Assembly (NCBI GenBank): GCA_034437075.1
Contig: DAOTVD010000327.1
Location: forward strand, 1-17,734
Direction of reading: 5' to 3'
DNA: 17,734 nucleotides
Source: DAOTVD01 sp034437075
Lineage (GTDB): Bacteria > Chloroflexota > Anaerolineae > Aggregatilineales > J027
In this document: positions 1-6,576 of the stretch, piece by piece
How positions within the stretch are numbered: position 1 is the first letter of the stretch
Layout of the letters: each line of letters opens with the position of its first letter
Translations under genes and position numbers: made by a program
The notes under the pieces: generated by a model
What the model saw: the letters and a program-made list of their open reading frames with translations, nothing else
Told to the model about the DNA's origin: nothing
The model's database searches: none

Positions 1-50
1 AAGTATTTAACTATGCCGCTTGCTTTTGTCGAAAAGGATACCGTCTTGAT

Positions 51-149
51 TTTACCCCCCTCTAGCTCCCCCCGAATTCAGGGGGAGAACTTACTCGTGC
101 GCATAATAGCCCCTCCCTGAATTCGGGGAGGGGGATGGGGAGGGGTAAT
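51..149. repeat. Nested GC-rich inverted repeat (MITE/REP-like intergenic element)
   Basis: Two arms, about 52-87 and 111-149, are imperfect reverse complements of each other. The left arm runs from TTACCCCCC to GGGGGAG and the right arm from CCCTCCCTG to AGGGGTAA. Each arm also contains its own near-palindrome centred on GAATTC (about 66-87 and 110-133), so the element can fold as one long hairpin or as two smaller ones. No ORF lies inside. Short elements with C-run/GAATTC/G-run palindromes are typical of dispersed, non-coding MITE or REP sequences. Only one copy is present in this window, so dispersal is an inference. It could also act as a transcription terminator for a gene to the left of the window. 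Confidence 0.7.
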
Positions 150-209
150 TATTTTTCTGGAAAAGCCTAAGCCACTCTTTACCTAGATCTATCGCGCATC
201 TTATCCCAG

Positions 210-218
210 TGCTATACA
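210..218 (+). promoter_or_regulatory. Possible extended -10 promoter for the fasciclin gene
   Basis: TGC followed by TATACA (213-218) resembles an extended -10 box. It would start transcription near 225 and give a leader of about 43 bases. No convincing -35 box is seen. The same TGn architecture recurs at other genes in the window. Confidence 0.35.
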
Positions 219-267
219 ATGCAAACGGTACGCTCTAGATTATGTATAGACAGAAAGAACAACTCCC

Positions 268-1254
268 ATGCGAAAACTGATAACGCTCATCACCTTGCTG
301 GCCCTCTTAATGCTCGCCAGTGTTCCGACCTTCGCGCAGGAAGATGAAGAAACCGCGACCATTGCCGATGTCGTCGTCGCTTCCACCGAAGCCGAAGAAC
401 CGCAGTTCACGATCTTGTTACAGGCCCTCCAGACCGCGAATCTGGTGGATGCCGTAGCGGACCCCGAAGCCGATTTGACCGTCTTTGCGCCCACAGACGC
501 GGCCTTTGAAGCCTTGTTAGCCGAACTCGGCGCCACCCCTGAAGAATTGTTGGCGCGTGAAGACCTGGCCGATATTTTGCTGTACCACGTTGTCGAGGGT
601 AGTGTGTCATCTGAAGCCATTGTCGAAGCCTTAAACGATGCCAATGCGCTGTATCCCGAAACGTTGAGCGGCGCACGCCAGAACGTGACCTTGGATGGCG
701 AAAACGTGATGGTGGACGATGCCACGGTCATTACCCCCGATGTAGGCGCCGCGAATGGCGTCATTCACGTCATCGATACCGTGTTGCTGCCCCCCCCTGC
801 GATTGCGGGCGCGGTGGCCCAAGCCGCCGAGAGCGACGCGGCTGAGTTTACCACGCTGCTAGCCGCCGTTACCCAAGCCGAATTGGTGGATGCGCTGAGC
901 GACCCCGAAGCCGATTTGACCGTTTTTGCGCCCACGGATGAAGCGTTCGGTGCCTTGTTAGAAGAATTGGGCGTTACGCCGGAAGACTTGCTCGCGCGTG
1001 AAGACCTGGCCGACATCTTGCTTTATCATGTCGTAGAAGGCGAATTCTTTTCTGGGGATGTGGTAGACGGCCTGGCGGAGTCCGATCCGCTGGAACTGAC
1101 CACGCTCAACGGCGCGACCATCAGCATTACTGCCAATGATGATGGCGTATTCATCAACGGCGAAGCTGCGCAGGTTGTGGATACCGACATCGTCGCCAGC
1201 AATGGCGTTATTCACGTCATCAACGGCGTTTTGCTGCCACCCGCCGCCGAATAG
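268..1254 (+). CDS. Secreted protein with two fasciclin (FAS1) domains
   Basis: A 328-residue exported protein. Residues 1-23 form a signal peptide: Met-Arg-Lys, a leucine-rich core, then a VPTFA/Q cleavage site. Two FAS1 domains follow, at about 33-175 and 180-325. Each has the H1 motif (TVFAPTDAAF at 71-80; TVFAPTDEAF at 218-227), a YHVVEG segment and the H2 motif (NGVIHVID at 163-170; NGVIHVING at 312-320). FAS1 domains mediate cell-surface or matrix adhesion, and in bacteria they are usually secreted or anchored. No anchor is seen here, so the protein is probably released or periplasmic. The protein is strongly acidic. The two domains are also similar at DNA level (about 460-600 against 901-1041, a 441-base offset), which points to an internal duplication. 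No clear Shine-Dalgarno precedes the ATG, but the signal peptide fixes this start. It is probably transcribed alone, since a terminator follows. Confidence 0.93.
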   Translation: MRKLITLITLLALLMLASVPTFAQEDEETATIADVVVASTEAEEPQFTILLQALQTANLVDAVADPEADLTVFAPTDAAFEALLAELGATPEELLAREDLADILLYHVVEGSVSSEAIVEALNDANALYPETLSGARQNVTLDGENVMVDDATVITPDVGAANGVIHVIDTVLLPPPAIAGAVAQAAESDAAEFTTLLAAVTQAELVDALSDPEADLTVFAPTDEAFGALLEELGVTPEDLLAREDLADILLYHVVEGEFFSGDVVDGLAESDPLELTTLNGATISITANDDGVFINGEAAQVVDTDIVASNGVIHVINGVLLPPAAE

Positions 1255-1265
1255 TTGCCGCGCGC

Positions 1266-1313
1266 AGCACAAGTTTGGGGCCGGGTGCATTTGCTCGGCC
1301 CTTTTGCTTGTGC
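1266..1313 (+). terminator. Rho-independent-type terminator after the fasciclin gene
   Basis: GGGCCG (1278-1283) pairs with CGGCCC (1296-1301), followed directly by TTTTG. An outer arm GCACAAG (1266-1272) pairs perfectly with CTTGTGC (1307-1313), extending the structure. It lies 11 bases after the fasciclin stop codon. The T tract is short, so strength is uncertain. Confidence 0.6.
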
Positions 1314-1336
1314 CAACTTGTCGGATGCCGTAAGAT
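1308..1336 (+). promoter_or_regulatory. Possible ridA promoter
   Basis: TTGTGC (1308-1313) and TAAGAT (1331-1336) are separated by 17 bases, and transcription would start near 1343. Both boxes are weak matches, and the -35 overlaps the distal arm of the preceding terminator hairpin. This is a tentative call. Confidence 0.3.
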
Positions 1337-1375
1337 GTTGCCCATACACACACACCTACCAGAAAGACGAACATC

Positions 1376-1765
1376 ATGACACGTCAGGTCATCCAAACGA
1401 ACGACGCACCGCAGGCCATCGGGCCGTATTCGCAAGGCGTTCTGGCAGAGGGGCGTTTTGTGTTTGTTTCGGGTCAAATTGGCCTAGACCCGCAGACGAT
1501 GCAATTGGTAGAAGGTGGCCTAGAAGCCCAAACACGCCAGGTGCTCAGCAATCTGCGGGCTGTGCTGGCGGCGGCGGGGGCCACACCCGCTGATGTGGTC
1601 AAGACGACCGTGTTTCTACAAAGTATTGACGATTACAAAGCCGTTAACGCGCTGTACGCGGAAGTCTTCCAGCATGATCCGCCCGCCCGAGCGGCATTTG
1701 GTGGCTTGCAATTGCCAGCGGGGGCGTTGGTCGAAATCGAATGTATTGCCCGGGTTTCAACTTAG
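1376..1765 (+). CDS. ridA: RidA family enamine/imine deaminase
   Basis: A 129-residue protein of the YjgF/YER057c/UK114 (Rid) family, at the usual length. The family hydrolyses reactive 2-aminoacrylate and related enamines released by PLP enzymes, protecting metabolism in the cytoplasm; active enzymes are homotrimers. The N-terminal AIGPYSQGV (14-22), FVSGQIGLDP (30-39) and C-terminal LPAGALVEIECIA (113-125) are family hallmarks. The active-site arginine is present as Arg105 in PPARAAF, and the conserved Glu120 follows, so this should be an active RidA-type member. The start is preceded by only a weak purine-rich stretch. It lies 40 bases upstream of nadK, which has its own promoter-like sequence. 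Confidence 0.93.
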   Translation: MTRQVIQTNDAPQAIGPYSQGVLAEGRFVFVSGQIGLDPQTMQLVEGGLEAQTRQVLSNLRAVLAAAGATPADVVKTTVFLQSIDDYKAVNALYAEVFQHDPPARAAFGGLQLPAGALVEIECIARVST

Positions 1766-1788
1766 AACTTTTGTTCACGATGAGAACC

Positions 1789-1797
1789 TGTTATAAT
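1789..1797 (+). promoter_or_regulatory. Extended -10 promoter for nadK, predicting a leaderless mRNA
   Basis: TG (1789-1790), T, then a perfect TATAAT (1792-1797) form an extended -10 box. The nadK ATG begins at 1806, eight bases after the box, so transcription should start at or within two bases of the start codon. No Shine-Dalgarno is possible in that geometry. A TTGTTC at 1771-1776 is a poor -35 with a short 15-base spacer. Confidence 0.65.
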
Positions 1798-1805
1798 TCC
1801 GTTCT

Positions 1806-2702
1806 ATGACACACGAATCGAAACCTATCACACGCATCGGTTTTTTGGCACATCCCACCCGCCCCGAAACCGCCCAAATCGCTGATGAATTAGCGACTGC
1901 GGCGCGCGCGCAAGGGGTTGATGTGTGGCAACGGGCGCAATGGACCGAAGATGATACGCAAGACCTCATCCCCGGCAGCGATATGGTCGTTAGCATCGGC
2001 GGGGATGGCGCCGTGTTGCACGTCTCGCGCCTGTGTGCGCCGCATCACGTGCCCGTTTTTGGGGTCAATATGGGCTATCTCGGTTTTCTGACCGAAGCAC
2101 GGCCCGATAAATGGCCGACTTGCCTGGGTGCCTTGCTCGAAGGCCGCTATTGGGTCGAAAGCCGATTGATGATTCAGGGCGAAATCCATCGTGATGGTAC
2201 GTGTATTCTTAGCGAAGACGCCCTGAATGATGTGGTCATCAGCCGAGGCGCCCAGGCCAAAACGGTCTACTTGAGCGCGTATATTGACGGCCAATGGGCA
2301 ACGAATTACCATGCCGATGGTCTGATCGTCGCCACTGCGACCGGGTCAACCGCCTATGCTCTAGCTGCCGGGGGGCCGATCTTGCCCCCTGAATTAGACA
2401 ATATCTTGATGGTGCCCGTAGCACCGCATTTCAGCATGGAACGCCCAGTTGTGCTGGCGCAGGGGGTCACCGTCAAGCTGATTATTTCGCCCAAAACGCG
2501 CGCTGAAACGGTCGTTACAATTGACGGGCGAATTACCGCGACACTGACCGATCATGATGAAGTCCATGTGCAGGTAAGCCCAAATCGTAGCCGTTTTATC
2601 CGCTTGCAAGATCGCAACTATTTCTACCGTTCGCTAATGGAACGCATCGAACCGCGTTTTGCCACCAACACCCCACCCCACGAACCAGACTCGGAAGAAT
2701 AA
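1806..2702 (+). CDS. nadK: NAD kinase
   Basis: A 298-residue NAD kinase (PpnK/NadK family), which phosphorylates NAD to NADP in the cytoplasm with ATP or polyphosphate. The GGDG phosphate-donor motif is at residues 65-68 in VSIGGDGAVLHVSR. The substrate-binding Asn-Asp (family NE/D motif) is in ALNDVV at 139-144. The glycine-rich TGSTAYALAAGGPI signature is at 179-192, preceded by HADGLIVAT. Length and motif order are normal for the family. The TATAAT immediately upstream suggests initiation on a leaderless message. A small membrane protein and recN follow in the same direction with gaps of 17 and 19 bases, so the three are probably co-transcribed. NAD kinase next to recN is a known arrangement in several bacterial phyla. 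Confidence 0.95.
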   Translation: MTHESKPITRIGFLAHPTRPETAQIADELATAARAQGVDVWQRAQWTEDDTQDLIPGSDMVVSIGGDGAVLHVSRLCAPHHVPVFGVNMGYLGFLTEARPDKWPTCLGALLEGRYWVESRLMIQGEIHRDGTCILSEDALNDVVISRGAQAKTVYLSAYIDGQWATNYHADGLIVATATGSTAYALAAGGPILPPELDNILMVPVAPHFSMERPVVLAQGVTVKLIISPKTRAETVVTIDGRITATLTDHDEVHVQVSPNRSRFIRLQDRNYFYRSLMERIEPRFATNTPPHEPDSEE

Positions 2703-2719
2703 GAACGAACAAAGGAATC

Positions 2720-3280
2720 ATGACCGATTACGAACAGCTTGCCGCCGAAATTCGCCAAAAGCGTATTTATCAAGAAGCCGAAGACGGCACCGTTTTTTGC
2801 AGCATTCGCGATTGCCCAGGGAGCACGGGCTTGCGTTGCTATCGAACGAGCGTGCCCATCTGCAAAAAATGCTCCGTCAAAACCCCAGTGGGGTACATCA
2901 GCCGCGAAGCCGCCCGCGAACAACAAGACCGCTTTTTTGACATGGAAACGGGCGATTATATCGTGGCGGGGGTCACGGCGTTCTTCGCGAATTTGTTTAT
3001 CGGGTTTTTCGTGACGCGCATCGGCTTCTTTTTGCCTGGCTTTCTGGGGCTCATTATCTTGTTTTTTGTGGCCACATCGGCAGCCGGGGTCATTAGCGAG
3101 ATCATCCGCCAGGCCATCCAGAAAAAACGAGGGCGCTACATCTCGCAAGTCATCACCATCGGGTTAATTTTTTCCTCCATCATTCTCTTTTTTCTCTCGC
3201 CCCCCCTTACGCTCATTATTTACGCGCTGATCGTTTTTACCACCGTAAATGCACGCTTTCAGATGGGAATCCGATTGTAG
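2720..3280 (+). CDS. Small membrane protein with an N-terminal cysteine (zinc-ribbon-like) motif
   Basis: A 186-residue protein I cannot assign to a named family. The N-terminal soluble part (about 1-75) has five cysteines (27, 32, 40, 48, 51), including CKKC at 48-51, a pattern that fits a small zinc-binding domain. About four hydrophobic segments follow (roughly 79-99, 102-126, 142-159 and 161-178), with the basic loop QKKRGR near 134-139. The topology is probably a cytoplasmic zinc-ribbon on a four-helix membrane anchor. AAAGGA at 2711-2716 sits close to the ATG and supports this start. It lies between nadK and recN with short gaps, so it is likely in their operon. A role in DNA repair or cofactor metabolism cannot be read from the sequence. 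Confidence 0.8.
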   Translation: MTDYEQLAAEIRQKRIYQEAEDGTVFCSIRDCPGSTGLRCYRTSVPICKKCSVKTPVGYISREAAREQQDRFFDMETGDYIVAGVTAFFANLFIGFFVTRIGFFLPGFLGLIILFFVATSAAGVISEIIRQAIQKKRGRYISQVITIGLIFSSIILFFLSPPLTLIIYALIVFTTVNARFQMGIRL

Positions 3281-3299
3281 AGACCAAAAGGTTGTACAC

Positions 3300-5039
3300 A
3301 TGTTGATCGAATTACAGATCAAGAACTTTGCCATTATCGAAGCCGTCACCTTGCAATTCGACAATGGCTTCAATGTCATCACAGGCGAAACGGGCGCCGG
3401 GAAATCCATCCTGATTGATGCGGTTGACTTTGCGCTAGGGGGGCGTTCGGATTCGAGCCTGATTCGCGCCGGGGCCGACCGCGCAACCGTGATGCTCATG
3501 TTCCGTGTACCCCCAAAGCTACGTTCCGAGATACGGTCGTTGCTGGAACGTAACGATATTGCGATACCCTCATTAGAAACCATTACCTTGACGCGCGAAA
3601 TCCGCGAAAGCGGGCGCTCCTCGGCACGGGTGAACGATAGCACTTGCAAATTAGCGGTATACCGTGAAGTCAGCGGTTTATTAATCGACATTCACGGCCA
3701 AACGGATCATCTATCGCTCTTGGAGCCCAAAACGCATCTCTATCTGCTGGATCGCTATGCCGACCTGGAAGAACCGCGCGAGGCCCTGGCCGAGTTGGTA
3801 CGCAAACTCAATGCCGTGCGCCAGACTATCCGCTCGTTACAACAAGATGACCGCGAGCGCGAACAGCGTATCGATATGCTGAAGTTCCAGATCGAGGAAA
3901 TCAACGCCGCGCGCTTGCAAGATGGCGAAGAAGAAACCCTGCGCGAAGAACGCAATCGGCTGGCCAATAGCGAAAAGCTAGCCGAACTGTGTGACGATGC
4001 CTATAACGCGCTGTATGGCGAAGATGAATTCGGCAATTCGGGCTTGAACGCGCTTAACCGCGTACAGATCGCGCTAGATCGCCTGGCGGCCTTGGATGAT
4101 AGCCTGGAAGATGACCAAACGCTGGCGGAAGAACTCGCCGTGCAGGCCGAAGAACTGGCGGATAACATCCGGCGTTATCGCGAGGCCATCGAGGTCTCGC
4201 CCCAGCGCTTAAACGAAGTCGAAGAACGCTTAGAAGTTATCAGCCGCCTAAAGCGCAAATATGGCAATTCCATCAAGCTGATTTTGTCGCGCGCAGAAAA
4301 TGCTCAGAAAGAGCTAGATGATATTGAGTTGGGCGAAGAGCGTATCGAAGCCCTGATGGCCGAAGCGCAAGAGCTTTTGTACGCCATCGGCGACCTGGCC
4401 CAAAATCTGAGTAAGGGGCGCCGCCGATTTGGGCGCAAGCTCTCCGAAGCGGTGGAAGGCGAACTCAAACACTTGCGCATGGAGGGCGCACGCTTCGAAG
4501 TAGCCATGACTCAAGAAGAAGACCCCGAAGGTTGTTTCGTGGAGGGCGAACGCCTGGCCTTCGACATGACCGGGATTGATCGACTGGCGTTTATGCTCTC
4601 CGCCAATCCTGGCGAACCGCTACGCCCTCTGGCCCAGGTTGCTAGCGGCGGCGAAACCGCGCGCATTATGTTAGCCCTGAAGACGGTGCTCTCTAAAGCC
4701 GACCAAACACCCTCGTTGATCTTTGACGAAATCGACCAGGGGATTGGCGGGCGGCTGGGCATCACCGTTGGGCAAAAACTATGGGGGCTCTCGCACAACC
4801 ATCAGGTGATGGTGGTCACCCATCTGGCTCAGATCGCGGGTTTTGCCGACCGCCATTTCAAGGTCAGCAAAGCAGCGCACGATCAACGCACGCTCACCGA
4901 GGTGGGCCTGCTAGAAGAAGATCATCGTGTACATGAAATGGCCGAAATGCTGGGCGGCGTGTCGGAGAACGCCCTGCGCAATGCGCGCGAGCTATACGAC
5001 ACGGCCATACAAATCAAACAGAAAGCGCCAGCGGATTAA
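3300..5039 (+). CDS. recN: DNA repair protein RecN (SMC-like ATPase)
   Basis: A 579-residue RecN, close to the usual 550-580. It is an SMC-family ATPase recruited to double-strand breaks, where it aids RecA-dependent repair and end cohesion. The N-terminal half-domain begins MLIELQIKNFAIIEA, with Walker A GETGAGKS at residues 29-36. A long charged helical region (about 150-380) forms the antiparallel coiled coil. The C-terminal half-domain carries the ABC signature ASGGETARIMLALK near 447-460, Walker B SLIFDEID near 471-478, and VVTHLAQIAGFAD, the H-loop region. I chose the ATG at 3300 because AAAAGG (3286-3291) lies eight bases before it and LIELQIKNF is the family N-terminus. An in-frame ATG at 3249 would overlap the preceding gene and add unrelated residues. 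All motifs are intact. Confidence 0.95.
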   Translation: MLIELQIKNFAIIEAVTLQFDNGFNVITGETGAGKSILIDAVDFALGGRSDSSLIRAGADRATVMLMFRVPPKLRSEIRSLLERNDIAIPSLETITLTREIRESGRSSARVNDSTCKLAVYREVSGLLIDIHGQTDHLSLLEPKTHLYLLDRYADLEEPREALAELVRKLNAVRQTIRSLQQDDREREQRIDMLKFQIEEINAARLQDGEEETLREERNRLANSEKLAELCDDAYNALYGEDEFGNSGLNALNRVQIALDRLAALDDSLEDDQTLAEELAVQAEELADNIRRYREAIEVSPQRLNEVEERLEVISRLKRKYGNSIKLILSRAENAQKELDDIELGEERIEALMAEAQELLYAIGDLAQNLSKGRRRFGRKLSEAVEGELKHLRMEGARFEVAMTQEEDPEGCFVEGERLAFDMTGIDRLAFMLSANPGEPLRPLAQVASGGETARIMLALKTVLSKADQTPSLIFDEIDQGIGGRLGITVGQKLWGLSHNHQVMVVTHLAQIAGFADRHFKVSKAAHDQRTLTEVGLLEEDHRVHEMAEMLGGVSENALRNARELYDTAIQIKQKAPAD

Positions 5040-5119
5040 ACCAGGGTGGGCGAAACGTAGCGTCCGTAGTAACATAAAGGGTAGGTTGGCTTTTCGTTAG
5101 AATAAGCGTCTCTATCCCC

Positions 5120-6184
5120 ATGACCATACCCGAAAATGCCCTGATTTTAGATGCGGGCAATAGCATCATTAAAGCGAAGACAGACACACACGAAGTCAGT
5201 TTCCCGCATGCATTGCGTCGCCTGACCGAAACAGAGTATCAAAATATCCTGTCGCGCTCTGGCTTTTCTGGCCCACCCCACGATTATCTGGTCATCAACG
5301 GGGAACCGTATGTGGTCGGTAGGAGCGCCGAGCGACACGGGACATTAACAGGCCGGACAGGCGCCGCTCGGTATACCGCCGATTACTATGGCGTTTTTGT
5401 CGCGGCGGCTTTGGCTCGCACTATTGGTATGCGCTGCCCTGGTGGTAGCGAAAAATGCGAGGTGGCGGTGTTTGGCAGCCATGCGCCGGGGGATGTGGCC
5501 TATCGCGAAGAACTGATGCGCGCGGCGGTCTCTGAATGGCATGTGCGCATGGGGAACCATGAACAGTGCTTCCGCGTGACTTACAGCAATACCTTTGATG
5601 AACCCGTCGGCGGCTTGATGAATGTTTTGCTCACCGAGGATGGCTTGTACTATCGGCGGACGGACGTCCGAGATGGGCGTTCGTTGGTGATCGACATCGG
5701 GGGCCACACCACAGACTGGCTGGCGGTTAACCCCGGTGGCGATATTGACTATTCGCTAAGCGAAAGTGTTACGTTGGGCATTCAAGATGTCATGCGCGAC
5801 TTTGAACGCAGTTTCCGGGCTAATAATCGCGAGGCGACCAAAGACATTTCGCAGTTACCCCCCGATAGAGTACGCGACGCGATCCGCACGGGGGTTTTCA
5901 ATGGCGGGGGGCGACAGTACCCATGCGAACAAGAAGTCAACGAAGCCACCAACGTGCTACTGAACCGCATCCGGGATACCTTTCAGCAACACGCCGGGGG
6001 GCCACTCCCTTGGGATAGCATCATTCTGACAGGCGGCGGCTCGGCGATGCTGTACGGACATTTACAACCGTTGTTAGGCCATCAGCGCGTACTCCTGTCG
6101 GATAATTCACACGAGAATCATCTGGCCAATGTTCGTGGCGGCCTCAAGCTCTGGAAACTCTATAAAGCACATGGCATGTTATGA
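5120..6184 (+). CDS. ParM/StbA-like actin-fold ATPase
   Basis: A 354-residue actin-fold protein. The phosphate-1 loop is LILDAGNSIIKA (DAGN at 11-14), the phosphate-2 loop is VIDIGGHTTDW (190-200) and the adenosine motif is ILTGGGSAML (302-311). The C-terminal NVRGGLKLWKL matches the conserved end of ParM/StbA-type filaments. ParM proteins polymerise with ATP and push plasmid copies apart through an adaptor (ParR) bound to a centromere. The stop overlaps the start of the next gene by ATGA, so the two are translationally coupled, as parM-parR pairs often are. TAGAAT at 5098-5103 could be the -10 box; there is no obvious Shine-Dalgarno. The 80-base gap after recN shows no clear centromere-like repeat array. 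Assignment to the actin-like ATPase family is firm. The segregation role is inferred, and the neighbours look chromosomal. Confidence 0.85.
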   Translation: MTIPENALILDAGNSIIKAKTDTHEVSFPHALRRLTETEYQNILSRSGFSGPPHDYLVINGEPYVVGRSAERHGTLTGRTGAARYTADYYGVFVAAALARTIGMRCPGGSEKCEVAVFGSHAPGDVAYREELMRAAVSEWHVRMGNHEQCFRVTYSNTFDEPVGGLMNVLLTEDGLYYRRTDVRDGRSLVIDIGGHTTDWLAVNPGGDIDYSLSESVTLGIQDVMRDFERSFRANNREATKDISQLPPDRVRDAIRTGVFNGGGRQYPCEQEVNEATNVLLNRIRDTFQQHAGGPLPWDSIILTGGGSAMLYGHLQPLLGHQRVLLSDNSHENHLANVRGGLKLWKLYKAHGML

Positions 6185-6576
6185 GCGGCATATCCTTTCA
6201 TTTTCAGTTAGACCCCGATAAGCCCGATGAAGCACGCGCGCTAGAATTGCTCGAAGCCTGGCAATATTCGGGCTGGAATCTGCAAAAGATCATCGTTGCG
6301 GCGCTGCTCACCATGGCCCAAAGCAACCCACCTAAAACGGAAAATGTCGAACTGCACGACATCCTGAATATGTTGCACGCTCAGAACACCGAAGCGCTAC
6401 AACATCTGTATACGCTCTTGCAGCAGGTTCAAACCTTGGTGAATGCGGATTACGCCCACCAAGGCACGCCCCAACCTGGCACACCAGATGAACCGCGCGA
6501 GGCTGTTTCGCCAAGTTTTATCGCCTCCGTCAAAAAAGCCATGCGGCCTGGTATGAGCCTAGAGGAAGATGATTAA
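6181..6576 (+). CDS. Small partner of the ParM-like ATPase, possible ParR-type adaptor
   Basis: A 131-residue protein with no firm family match. Residues 4-10 (ISFHFQL) could form a beta strand, followed by two predicted helices at about 16-28 and 33-47, an arrangement that fits a ribbon-helix-helix DNA-binding fold. A third helical stretch (about 56-88) could serve for oligomerisation. A proline-rich linker (about 93-108) leads to a short conserved-looking C-terminal segment, SPSFIASVKKAMRPG, and an acidic tail. In R1 ParR the C-terminal tail contacts ParM filaments, and this layout is similar. The gene overlaps the actin-like gene by four bases, and the pair is the strongest argument for function. 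Its stop codon interlocks with that of the convergent ABC-F gene (shared TTAA at 6573-6576), leaving no room for a terminator between them. Confidence 0.75.
   Translation: MSGISFHFQLDPDKPDEARALELLEAWQYSGWNLQKIIVAALLTMAQSNPPKTENVELHDILNMLHAQNTEALQHLYTLLQQVQTLVNADYAHQGTPQPGTPDEPREAVSPSFIASVKKAMRPGMSLEEDD

Noticed and set aside
958..1377. Minus-strand open frame of about 139 codons across the end of the fasciclin gene
   Set aside because: It is antisense to the second FAS1 domain, has no ribosome-binding site and no recognisable domain. It is a shadow of biased codon use.
5040..5119. parC-like centromere repeats before the actin-like gene
   Set aside because: Only two short CGTAG copies are seen, with no regular period, which is not enough for a ParR-binding array.
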